DNA of 64,000 bases, from assembly GCA_023078685.1 (NCBI GenBank), contig JALGAS010000009.1, positions 620,001 to 684,000 on the forward strand, written 5' to 3'. Below the pieces are notes generated by a model, which saw only the letters and a program-made list of their open reading frames with translations, was not told the origin of the DNA and did not search any database. The stretch's first letter is position 1; every line of letters begins with the position of its first letter. Positions 11,468 to 21,195 of this stretch are shown piece by piece. Position numbers and translations under genes: made by a program. Source of the stretch: Neopestalotiopsis rosae. Its lineage: Eukaryota > Ascomycota > Sordariomycetes > Amphisphaeriales > Sporocadaceae.

Positions 11468-12646
11468 TCACGATAATCTTCCCTTTTGTGCCAATGTCAG
11501 GCGATCGCTATGCCACTAGATTTTTGTGTTTTAGCATTTACGGTCCCTCGAAATAAATTGGAAAACGTTGGACATACCTTGCCACACGAGATGGGCTCAT
11601 AGAGAGGAGGATGGTCCTCATCGATACATGTCGGAACAACCTCACACACAGCCTCGGGGTTAAATCCGAGGAAGAAGGGCATGGCGTAGCGCGAGCTCTT
11701 GTTGCGGTTGTAGACGCGGTGCACCGTCGAGCGGAACTTGTTGTTGGAGAGCCTCTGCAGGAAATCGCCAACGTTGACGACGAGCGTGCCGTCAATGGGC
11801 CGCGCGTCGAGCCACTCGCCACCGAGCGACAGCACCTGCAGGCCGCCCGAGTTGTCCTGCCAGAGGAGCGTGATGCACTGAATGTCCGTGTGCGAGCCGA
11901 TGCCCACGTCAATATCCTGCTGGTGTCCGTCGTCCACGACGCCCGGGTAGTGAATGTGCACCGCGTCCGCGCCTGGGCGTGTCACGATGGCGTCAAAGTA
12001 GTCCTCGGGCAGGTCTAGAGCCAGAGCGACGAGGCGGATGAGCTTGCGGGCCAGCTGGAGGCGGCGTGTATAGAAATCCACGAGGGTAGAGTGGAAGCCT
12101 TGCAAATGGCTTGTCTCGTTCCAGATGAAATCCTCTAGTTCGTCGGCCACGTGGGAGCTTTCCTTGTGCAAAGGGTCGTTCCGCACATCGTATCTCATTG
12201 AGAAGGTCTCCTTGTTGTCTGGCTACATGTTAGATTATGATAGCGATCATGGGGGAACCACATTTACCTTTGGTCTCTGTCTTGTTGATCTGAGTGCCAC
12301 CTACGCCGGTATAACCGACAGACTTGCCCGATATCTTGGTTCGAACCTTCTCCTTGTCGCTCAGCGGCTGATCAAAGAACTGCTTGCATGAACTGAGGGC
12401 TCCCTGAACAAGCTCTTCCGGAATGCCGTGGTTATTGATGTAAAAGAAGCCAGTGTTTTCGGCAGCATCCTTGATCTTCTTGGCAATGGCTTTCCTTGCT
12501 TCAAAGTCGCCGTCAATTGTGCTCAAGTCAATCAACGGCATCTCATCCGGCGTCGGGGCGCGGGGTGCCGCCGTGCTGACTTGGCGGTATTCGGGCCCAT
12601 TGGGGGTCAGCAACTCGATGGTAGTATAGGTGGTCGTGGATCCCAT
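11468..12646 (-). CDS. 2-oxoglutarate/Fe(II)-dependent oxygenase (isopenicillin-N-synthase-like)
   Basis: On the minus strand the exons are 12646-12268, 12218-11578 and 11515-11468, giving 355 residues. The family couples 2-oxoglutarate decarboxylation to hydroxylation, desaturation or ring chemistry in the cytosol. The N-terminal DIOX_N part contains ENTGFFYINNHGIP. The iron facial triad is H236-x-D238 (GSHTDIQ) and H293 (STVHRVYNR). The 2-oxoglutarate site, normally RxS, reads R303-Y-A305 here. The short last exon was inferred: a GTATGT donor at 11577 follows ISCGK, and acceptor TCTAG leads into WHSDRLTLAQKGRLS, which fits the usual C-terminal helix. Reading through instead gives a similar-length but unfamiliar tail. 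The gene is divergent from the NCS1 permease across 731 bp. Possible roles include a thymine-7-hydroxylase-like or other heterocycle oxygenase, but the sequence does not fix the substrate. Confidence 0.88.
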
Positions 12647-13377
12647 TTTCGGTAGACGACGTGGCTGATAGACGAGGGATATTGATCGTTACAATGCTTG
12701 ATAGTATGCATGTATTATTGAGGCTACGGAGAATAAAGATCAAGAGCCCTGCATGCAGGACAGGCTGTATTATACAGCATTAAAGTCACCGAAATGGCGA
12801 CAATATTAGTTGAGTTGCGCGCTGTGGCCTGCCAATCAGATCGTCAGCGTTGAGGATTAGTGGCTCACTGGCCTAGAGAATGCGGCGACTCTATGGACCC
12901 TTGGATTTTGCTCCGTAGGAGATCTGCGGCGCGCCAAATACGGAAGCCGCAGGACTTAGAAGCTTCAGACGGATATTCTAGATCATGCTGAAGCAAACCA
13001 ACAACGTCCATGCTTCAAAGGACTTGTGGCTGCCAAGGGTATACCAGTACCGATTACACGTAATCCGGCTTATCTTTCCGACTGTGCAGTGTAGGTAGAC
13101 GATAAGTAGTGCACGTTTCCCGCCTACGAGCGCCGCGTAGCATTGCGGCAACGGCCCGAGTTTATCTTGCACCATTGACCAAAACCCCCCTGGAAGCGGC
13201 CTTGGCGACCAGGGCTTCCAGGCCGTCGGAACATAAAGAACTGATAAGCAGGAGCGAACAATATGACAAGACGTGCAAATACATAGATAGATGGTTTCCC
13301 CCATTGAGAATAACATGTAATTCTTTTTCGTAGAATCACACCTGAATCAACTCATTCAGCCCATCGTGCCGCAAAAA
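12647..13377. promoter_or_regulatory. Divergent promoter with seven GATA (HGATAR) sites
   Basis: This 731-bp region separates the start codons of the oxygenase (minus) and permease (plus). HGATAR sites lie at 12666-12671, 12699-12704, 13070-13075 (minus), 13100-13105, 13162-13167 (minus), 13242-13247 and 13285-13290. Five of them fall within 310 bp of the permease ATG. In filamentous fungi AreA/NIT2-type GATA factors bind HGATAR, usually as clustered sites, to derepress nitrogen-source genes. Binding here is inferred. Confidence 0.6.
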
Positions 13378-15374
13378 ATGGTCGAAATGCTTTCTCGCGT
13401 CCATGAGCGGTTGCTGGTCAAGAACAAGGACCAAGACGGAAACCTCAGGCCGGTCAACGCTATCGACAATGACTCCATTCGGCCGACTCCCGTCAAGGAT
13501 CGGACCTGGACGCAGGCGACCTACATTTCCTTTTGGTTCGCCGCCACCGCCAACGTGAGCAATCTGTACTCGGCCGCGACGGGCCAGTCGGTTGGTCTGA
13601 ATATATGGGAAGCTCTGGCCTGCCAGCTGGGCGGTCAGTTTGTCGCTGGTCTGCTGATGGCGCTCAATGGCCGCGCCGGAGCAGTCTATCGGATCCCGTA
13701 TCCCGTCTTGTGTCGGTCTAGTTTCGGAACCTGGGGTGCGCTGTGGCCCACTTTCAATCGTGCCGTCATGTCCATTGTCTGGAACGGTGTCAATGCTGTT
13801 CAGGGCGCTCAGTGTTTATAGTAAGTTTATGATTGAAAACAAATTGGTGTTAGAGTTCCTTCTAATACGATTGGTCAAAAGTGTTTTGCTTCATGCCATT
13901 TTCCCGTCCATCGCCAATATACCCGATCGGATGGGCTCGGCTTCCGCTCTGACCTCTGCTGGAATGATTTGCTTCTTTGTATACTGGTAATTGCATCCAC
14001 TGCTGGAACTCCAGTCACGAAGTTAATGCTAAGCCACTGACAGGCTCATCAACTGCGCGTTTCTATTCGTCCCCGTTCCGCGCATGAAGAATCTCGTGTA
14101 TATTAAAGTCATGGTCTTTTACGCTGCCGCCATTGCCCTCACAGCTTGGACAGTGACATTGGGAGGCGGCTCCAAGGCGGCGCTCAATGAACCATCTACT
14201 CTGCACGGCTCGGAAAAGTCCTGGGCGATTCTCAGATTTTTCTTCCTGGGTCTGGCCAGCTGTGGTACCTTCATCTCCAATGCTGCAGATATGCAGCGTT
14301 ATGCACGAAAGCCCAACGATACCTTGGCCGGCCAGGTTATCAGTTTTCCCATTTCCAACATTGTAACGGGTATTCTTGGCAATGTGATTGCTGCTGCGAG
14401 CAAACCGATCTTTGGCGAGGTCAGTTACGCTGAGCTACAGGAGCGATGACTTGAGAATGCTTACTAACATTGCTGCACAGATGATTTGGAACCCATTGAC
14501 CACGCTCGACATGTTGATGGATGGAGACCGATACACACCCGCCAATCGTGCCGGCTGCGCTTTCATTTCGCTGGCTTTTGTATATTCGACAGTTTTTTCA
14601 GCCATTTTTGAAAACTCAATTCCGTAAGTCGTGTATTCGTCATAATGTTTGCCAGGCGATTCCTTGTGCTGATCAATATACAGAGCCGGAAACGACATTG
14701 CCTCGCTACTCCCTAAGTATATTACCATCAAGCGCGGCTTCTTCATCTGCGCAGGTAAGATTCTGGAACATTTTCATCACTCCCCAATAATGTGCCGTCT
14801 AACATGATATCTCGCAGTGCTTTCGTACGCCATCTGCCCCTGGTACCTACTCTCGTCCGCAGCAATCTTTGTCACCTTTCTGTCGTCGTACCAAATCTTC
14901 CTTTCCGCGATTGCAGGCATATTGATCTGCGACTACTACATTTTGCGCCGTGGCTATCTCGATATTCCAGCGCTATATTCCCGCAACAAGGGCGGTCCCT
15001 ACACCTACTTCCATGGTTGGAATTTGCGGGCCTTTGCGGTATACTTGATCGCCATTGCACCAAACTTTTACGGATTCTTGAACCAGATGGGCGTCGCTGC
15101 TCCCATCGGCATCCAAAGATTCTACTATGTGGCCTACCCAGTCGGACTGATTCTGGCATTAGGTGCTTATTACCTCGTCAACGTTATATTCCCTGATCGT
15201 GCCAACAAGCAACCGTCCGGATGGATTGAGCCCAAGGACTATGTCGACACGTACGATGCGACTGCTTCTCAAGGAATTATCATTGAAGCCGTTGAGCCAA
15301 ACTTGGAAGCTGCAAGATATCAAGGCTTGGTCATGGATGGAAAGGGTCAAGCCATGGAAAAGACAGATTATTGA
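13378..15374 (+). CDS. NCS1-family nucleobase/allantoin-type permease
   Basis: Exons 13378-13820, 13882-13986, 14044-14419, 14481-14623, 14684-14754 and 14818-15374 give 564 residues. NCS1 (Fur/Fcy-type) carriers import uracil, uridine, allantoin, cytosine, purines, thiamine or nicotinamide riboside by H+ symport at the plasma membrane. Family features include the N-terminal PTPVKDRTW segment, TM1 SFWFAATANVSN, the GRAGAVYRIPYPVLCRSSFG stretch, the PAGNDIASLLPKYITIKRG block rebuilt across introns 4-5, and the SAIAGILICDYYILRRGYLD block near TM10. About 12 membrane segments are apparent. All six exons join in frame, and every junction restores conserved sequence. Substrate specificity cannot be read safely. 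The GATA-rich upstream region argues for nitrogen control. Confidence 0.92.
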
Positions 15375-15688
15375 ACGAGATACTAGGTATACCAAAGCTG
15401 TATTTGATTACTTCAGCAAGCAGACTATAGATCATTGTTTGAATCACTCATGATGCTCGTCAGGCTCCAGTCACAATGCTCATAGAGCCGGCTGCAGATG
15501 ACCATTCAAACTAGGCAGATCTTTATGATTGGGTATCTAATGCGCTATATATATTATCAATCATGGCTATCAAGTATCTTGATCTAGGTGTATAAAGTTG
15601 AGTTGAGCAGCAACATGGTGTTGTACAATGGCCTTTAAGCTGGCTGTCCTCCTTTGTCCTTCGTATGCATTCGTCTGCATCGATCCGG
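15375..15688. other. Convergent intergenic spacer
   Basis: About 310 bp between the convergent permease and FAD monooxygenase stop codons. Nothing recognisable. Confidence 0.5.
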
Positions 15689-17263
15689 TTACTCTGACTT
15701 GGGTCCATACCACCTCGACAGCGATGCTTTCACTGCAGCGAGATCAGGTTCTCCCTCTGTAGCCCAAGCGACAATGCCGTCGGGGCGGACCAGAAGCGCA
15801 CGGAAGCCAAGCTCGTCCTTGGCGCGTTCGCACACATAGTCAAGTCGGTCAGACCACCCATCGCAGAGGCTATTGAGCTCGGACTCCTCTTGGTCTCCAA
15901 ACTCGATCAACATGCCGCGACCTGCTCGCAGCTTCTCGCCCAGCCGGCCGGTGCCCTTGAGGAAGTTGAAGTCGGGCACGCTAAATCCTACAATCGGGTG
16001 AAGCTCCGCGCCATCCCCGAGGCTCAGATCGTAGTGCTGCAGCACGCCCATGAACCGAGCGGTAAAGAGCGTGGCGCCGTCGCGCGTAGCAATCACCTCC
16101 TTGACCAAGTTGGCTACTGCCTGGCTGCTCAGATCCGGCTTCATGGTCGAGACTTGGGCGCGCGTCCACTCGGTGATCCAGGCGCCGATGGGGTGCCGCT
16201 CCTTCTCGTACGTGTCCAGAAGGTCGGGAGTGGCATGGCCGCGGACCACGGCGGCCAGCTTCCAACCCAGGTTCATGGCGTCGCCGATGCCGGCGTTCAT
16301 ACCCTGACCGCCCAGGGGCGCGTGGATGTGCGCGCTGTCGCCGGCTAGGAAGATGCGGTCCTTGCGGTACGTCTTGGCCTGCATGGCCCGGTCCGTGTAC
16401 GACGAGGCGAGCTGGAGGCTCTTGACACTGACGTCGTCGCATCCGCTCACGCGCCGCAGGATGACCTGGAACTCTTCAGCGGTCAACTCTTTGGTCCGGT
16501 CAAACTCCACGCCCGCCTTGACGGGCTCCATGGTGCCGATGTGCCCCGGGATCATCTTGAGGTACAGGCCCGTAGGAGTGCGGGTGAAGCCGCGCTGCAG
16601 CCGGTTGTTGGGGTCATCAATGTCGCAGAGCACCGTCCAGCCCATGAGCTCGGCGTCGGTGCCGACAAACTCGAAGCCGGCGCTCTTGCGGATCTTGCTG
16701 CGCCCGCCGTCGCAGCCCACGAGCCACCTGCCGCGGTACTTCTTCTCGTCGTCAGAGGTGTGCACGACGACGCCCTCGCCGTCCTGCGTCGCCCCCGTCA
16801 CGTCGACGCCGCCCAGGATCTCGACGCCGAGCTCCTTGGCGCGGCCGTATGTGGCGTTGACAATCATCTCGAGCGAGGAAGGGGAAGGCGAGAAGCCCGG
16901 GCCGGGCAGCTTGTACTTCCAGCACGGGTTGGACCGGTCGACCTTGCTGGCGTCAAACATGATGCCGGCAAAGTGGCCCGAGAAGCCCGACTCGGCAAAG
17001 TTGAAGGAACGCTTGCTCAGCATCTGCTCGCCGATCACCTGGTCGAGGAGTCCCCTCCGGTCGAGCGCCTCGGCCGACAGCGTGTTGATGCCGCGCATGC
17101 CTAGTGGTGACTTTTTCCATGGTGTGTCGGTGTTGGAGGGGTCGGCATCGCGTTCTAGCACGAGCACTGAAATGTCTTTTGATGCTAAGCGCAGCTCACA
17201 GGCGAGCAGGAGGCCAACTGGGCCTGCTCCTGCAATGAGGACGTCGTATATCTGATCGCTCAT
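15689..17263 (-). CDS. FAD-dependent aromatic-ring monooxygenase (group A, PHBH-fold)
   Basis: Intronless, 524 residues. Group A flavoprotein hydroxylases use NAD(P)H and O2 to hydroxylate phenolic or N-heteroaromatic rings. Three signatures are in place: the N-terminal dinucleotide motif GAGPVG (residues 12-17), the NAD(P)H/FAD DG motif around C184-D185-G186 (VGCDGGRSKIRK), and the GD motif G308-D309 (FLAGDSAHIHAPLGGQGMN). The C-terminus contains a thioredoxin-like tail (RALLVRPDGIVAWA), typical of the phenol-hydroxylase/TfdB-like branch. No signal peptide is present, so it is cytosolic. It converges with the permease gene and may act on the imported compound or its oxidised product. The GC-rich coding strand produces a long antisense frame that is not a gene. 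Confidence 0.92.
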   Translation of the reverse strand: MSDQIYDVLIAGAGPVGLLLACELRLASKDISVLVLERDADPSNTDTPWKKSPLGMRGINTLSAEALDRRGLLDQVIGEQMLSKRSFNFAESGFSGHFAGIMFDASKVDRSNPCWKYKLPGPGFSPSPSSLEMIVNATYGRAKELGVEILGGVDVTGATQDGEGVVVHTSDDEKKYRGRWLVGCDGGRSKIRKSAGFEFVGTDAELMGWTVLCDIDDPNNRLQRGFTRTPTGLYLKMIPGHIGTMEPVKAGVEFDRTKELTAEEFQVILRRVSGCDDVSVKSLQLASSYTDRAMQAKTYRKDRIFLAGDSAHIHAPLGGQGMNAGIGDAMNLGWKLAAVVRGHATPDLLDTYEKERHPIGAWITEWTRAQVSTMKPDLSSQAVANLVKEVIATRDGATLFTARFMGVLQHYDLSLGDGAELHPIVGFSVPDFNFLKGTGRLGEKLRAGRGMLIEFGDQEESELNSLCDGWSDRLDYVCERAKDELGFRALLVRPDGIVAWATEGEPDLAAVKASLSRWYGPKSE

Positions 17264-17929
17264 TGTATCTGGCTAATCTTTAGAATGATTTAGTGGGAAT
17301 AATACAAGAATGTAAAATGTGTAGTAGTGATGGTTGTGTCAGTCAAGTGAATTGTTAATAATGGTTTATTTCTAAATTCCATGTTTGCCAAGGATCGTAT
17401 AGATGATATATATACTTTGTTTTTTGAATACAAAATGCTCTGCCTCAGCTCGGGTTTTGCGGTTTTTGAGAAAATGTCCAACCCGCTATATTCGGACAAA
17501 TCCCACTCGGCCCCGATCATAGTCCAGCCCCCTGTCGGAGGATAGCCAAGCCCGAGCTGAGTACGCTGAACTGACCAGTAGGCGCTCTGAACACTGAATC
17601 GTATAGCCCAAAAAGTGTGGGGATCAGAAGTCGGGGCCGTCTCTCCTACGCCAATTTTCCGAGTCGAAATGTCATCTTACATATGACAATATAGAGTTGT
17701 CCGTAGGATTTTGATTCAGGAGGTAAGCCTAGTACACTTTTCTATGCCCGCTTGTGATTTGCTGCGGCTTGTTTCGCAGTTTATTGCTTTGCATCCTTAT
17801 GACTCATCATTGCACGAATACTAGAATGTGACTACAGTAACCAACGACACTGACGGATGCGAGTGACGGCATGACCCGGCAAATTATTCATATCATATGT
17901 AAGTCTACATAGATGATTTGGTCCAGTCC
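17264..17929. other. Intergenic region
   Basis: About 670 bp containing the FAD monooxygenase promoter and the 3' flank of the wall-protein gene. No gene seen. Confidence 0.5.
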
Positions 17930-18724
17930 TTATACAAGTTCCGAAAGCCACGTGTTCATGACAATAGAGAATGCTATAACGACAAGAGGTGATAACGGCG
18001 CGCTCACTATAGAGGCTGTATTGCTAGAGACCACTGGCGCACCCGCGCTAGGCCTTTGGGTCCCACTGGCGTCCTCTGTCAGGCCTGCTGGCTTCATTGA
18101 GCTCTCGTCTTGTTGTGATGTCGATTCTTGGGTCTTATTGACAGGCGCAGTGATAAACGTAGTGTATACTGTCGCAATGACTGTCGAACATTGCGTCGTC
18201 GTTTGGTTTTCATAGTGCGGCGATACACTTGGAATTGGTAGAGGCTTCGGCCCGCCAGTCGTACCACTATCGCTCCATCCTGTGCCGTAGGGCGAGCCGC
18301 CGCTGGGATCCGTCAATGTCGCTATTTTTGGAGTTGAATCACATTTCGTACAAGTCGCTTCAGTCACTGTGAAACCGTACGGGATCGATGTCGGTGTAGC
18401 AAAGGTTGGCAGCGAGGATAATCCGACGAAGGTCTCCGTGACTGTATAGGGCTGAGTGGACAGCCCTGTAGGGCAGAAGACTGAATAAGCTGTGGTAAAG
18501 GTGCTGGTGATTGTACAAGTGGGACAATCGCACACATTGCATGGCGGCATGCTGTACATTACTGTCCCTGGTGATAGCTGTGCTGACTTCGTCTCCGCAT
18601 CCGACGTTCTGCGCACCTCGACACATTCAGTGACCACTGTGGTCATGTATGATAGAAACTGAGCATGTCCTGATGATACATGTTGGAGCAAGACTACCAG
18701 AGAGGCATATTTGAGTGGCAACAT
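17930..18724 (-). CDS. Ser/Thr-rich secreted, probably GPI-anchored wall protein
   Basis: Intronless, 264 residues. Residues 1 to about 22 form a hydrophobic signal peptide. The mature part is rich in Ser, Thr and Pro, with Thr-Val-Thr-type strings (TITSTFTTAYSVF, TVTETF) and cysteine pairs (CNVCDCPTC, CTKC) common in fungal surface proteins. The last 20 or so residues are hydrophobic after an Ala/Ser-rich stretch, which fits a GPI-attachment signal. N-glycosylation sequons include NQT and NKT. No enzymatic domain is visible. It is likely a cell-wall or adhesion-type protein of unknown role and may be unrelated in function to its metabolic neighbours. Confidence 0.78.
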   Translation of the reverse strand: MLPLKYASLVVLLQHVSSGHAQFLSYMTTVVTECVEVRRTSDAETKSAQLSPGTVMYSMPPCNVCDCPTCTITSTFTTAYSVFCPTGLSTQPYTVTETFVGLSSLPTFATPTSIPYGFTVTEATCTKCDSTPKIATLTDPSGGSPYGTGWSDSGTTGGPKPLPIPSVSPHYENQTTTQCSTVIATVYTTFITAPVNKTQESTSQQDESSMKPAGLTEDASGTQRPSAGAPVVSSNTASIVSAPLSPLVVIAFSIVMNTWLSELV

Positions 18725-19678
18725 CGTGTCGAAGTCCGATTGTCTTCTGCACGAGTATGCGATGAAGGAGTCAGATCGTCACCCTTCGCCTAGGCGAGCG
18801 TCTGATGTCCTGCGTCGCTTCATTGTTTAACCTGTCATCCGTTGACCCGGTGAGATCTTGATGAAGGAAGGGTTACTTTTTGGCAGCCCAAAGCTGTTCG
18901 TCTAGACGCAAGCAAACTGGCATCATCGAGATGGCATGCGAAAATGTGCTGTCTCACCTGCGTGCCCTGTCGTGTCAGAGACAGCGGCCCGTTGCCATGT
19001 CTCAAAAACTGAGGAATGTGCTTGATCGTGTACAAATGACTCACCCGGCGAGGAGAGTGGACACCCATGGTATCTGAATTGTGCCACTCTCAAGTTCCGC
19101 TCCGAGAGTCTGGCCGCCATTTGCATGGGTACCTGAAAAGCTTCTTGGCATAAAGTTATAAGACACCGCGCCATCACGTACACTTGGCTCACGAAATCAA
19201 CTTTTCATCCACGGTGTCTGGAGGCTACGAAGCTGTCTAAGCCTGGTGAGACTGTATAAAACCTCTGCCAGCGAAAATTTACATATTACGATAAATTTCA
19301 TAGTTTGAGGGCAATATTCCTATGATCAAGGGCATGGAGGGCATCCGGAGCAATCGCCGCTTAACTGGGCCCTCCCGGCGAAGTCGCCGCTGTATCTGAT
19401 CCGCCGGGGAACTCGCCGCTTTACTGAATCAGGCTACGCATCCGGGCACACCCACCGATATAGTGCCTATCAGACGTCATTGGCGCAAACAACTTGCGAC
19501 TTTAGGGAAGCTTGTAGAATCTGGTCATTAATAATCCAGGAGATAATTTTGACCACATGTGGTAATTTAAGTAGTCATTAACCCCGAGCTCACATCTCTT
19601 TTCACAATCAAGCCTGCGAATTGCATGATCAAGACCTATCTGGAGACAATATCTCAGTCAGAAGAACGCGAATCAATA
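18725..19678. other. Divergent intergenic region with tandem repeats
   Basis: About 950 bp between the divergent wall-protein and SDR genes. It contains a 30-bp imperfect tandem repeat (19354-19440) about 250 bp before the SDR start. No gene recognised. Confidence 0.5.
19354..19440. repeat. Three imperfect ~30-bp GC-rich tandem repeats
   Basis: Units begin at 19354, 19384 and 19413, each with the 8-mer TCGCCGCT followed by a diverged TAACTG-like segment and a GC-rich tail. The surrounding DNA is AT-richer. The array lies 240-325 bp upstream of the SDR start codon, where a regulatory role is possible. Confidence 0.7.
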
Positions 19679-20900
19679 ATGGCTTTGAACGGGAAAGTTG
19701 TGCTCCTTGTACGTATCAGCTCCCAGTTCAGACTATAATATGTTGTAAAGCTAACACGAAAATGCACAGACCGGAGCTTCTAGTACGTGGCTCGCACACA
19801 TTGATTACCGTTTTCGGATGATCGCCCTGTCAATCTTTGAGACATATTTCATTCCTTACCTTCAACGCTGACTTATATGGAATAGTGGGCATTGGTGAGG
19901 CTATTGCTCAAGCCTTGGCAAGCCAGGGAGCGAAGCTTGCCCTTGTCTCGAGAACAGAGGTAACATTTTTCAACGATTCGCCCTTTACAAAATGAGCTCT
20001 CACTAACGCAAAAATCCATAGTCTACTTTGAAGGAGTTGTCGACGCGTATAGAGTCGCAGCACTCGGGGTGCACAGTCAAGTATTATGCCCTTGACGTCG
20101 GAAACTATGAATCGGTCGACAAGGGCGTCGCACAAGCGGTCAAGGACTTGGGACAGATTGACATCCTAATCAACAATGTTTGTCGCAATCCGATGCGAAA
20201 TTGAGATGATAGCAGAGATTGCTAACCTCAGGCTCAGGCCGGTCTTGCACTTGGAACTCCTGCCCGCTTCCCAGACCTCAAGATCTCCGACATTGTCACC
20301 ATGAACAACACCAATGTCAATGGCTACATGTTCATGACGCACGCAGTCTTGAATCACTCCATGATGCCGCGGGGAGGCCAAGGTACCATTCTCAATGTGA
20401 CTTCGGTGACGGCGCTCGAGGCTCCGCCGTTCCCCGGTGAGACGGTATATCATGCGAACAAGGCCTTGCAGGAAGCCTTTACCAATGGGCTGCGAAACGA
20501 GCTGAGTGAAACGAATATCAGGATCTTGGCTTTAAGACCAGGAGTCGTGGATACGCATTTCCACACACAGCGCGTCGGTTACGACCAGGACATGCATGAA
20601 GGGTTTATGAAGGGTTTTCAGTACGTTTGGACTTGACTGTCTTGTACCATTTCACTGGGTTCAGCTGACATGTTTTCACTAGACCGCTGGCTGCCAAGGA
20701 CATTGCTGATGCAGCTATTTTCATGCTGAGCCAGCCGCTCAACTACTCGGTGAAGGCGCTAGATGTGGTGCCCACAGGTGAGTCGACAAACCAAATATTG
20801 CAACGGTCAATTCTAATCTCCAGGTACAGCACAACGATCCTTGAATGTGTTTGACAGAAAATGGAACGAGCGTAACAGTACAGGCGAAGGACAGTCATAG
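19679..20900 (+). CDS. NADP-type short-chain dehydrogenase/reductase
   Basis: Seven exons: 19679-19708, 19770-19782, 19886-19959, 20022-20177, 20238-20620, 20683-20777 and 20824-20900, giving 275 residues. Classical SDR features are restored by splicing: the cofactor motif TGASMGIG (residues 11-18, across a 13-nt micro-exon), NNAG (90-93, split by intron 4), the NVTS strand and catalytic Y162-x3-K166 (VYHANK). NNAGLALGTP resembles the NADP-dependent 3-hydroxyacid/serine dehydrogenase subgroup (YdfG and yeast YMR226C type). The 13-nt exon 2 is unusual but every phase agrees. The C-terminal exon restores a normal length. The protein is cytosolic. It may be part of the neighbouring metabolic block, though nothing beyond proximity shows this. 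Confidence 0.88.
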
Positions 20901-21195
20901 CGCCGCATGGATTTTTGTTGACAGGGTTGTCACTCTTCAATAAAGCCTCAACAACTTTCTCCTCTAATTCTCTCCTGACCTGGCTTTGCAACTTGTCGGT
21001 TATATCAAGCGTTGCCATGGAATCAAAGCAAGCTCGTACGAGATTCATTGCTCTACGAGCTATACCATGATGGTATATTTGAAATTGAAGGATAAGTCAA
21101 ATCCATTATACTGGTCCCAGGTCATCACGACGCGGATTTTCAATCACGTAGATACTACTAATTCTACTAAGAAGAGAAGCTTGGGTCAATACTCT

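Noticed and set aside
16326..17255. 309-codon plus-strand frame antisense to the FAD monooxygenase
   Set aside because: Arises from GC-rich third positions of the real gene; Ser/Arg/Pro-rich with no motif.
9954..20900. Classical secondary-metabolite cluster, or the nicotinate (hxn) catabolic cluster
   Set aside because: No PKS, NRPS, terpene synthase or prenyltransferase. The molybdenum hydroxylase and other defining hxn genes are absent and the transporter is NCS1 rather than MFS.
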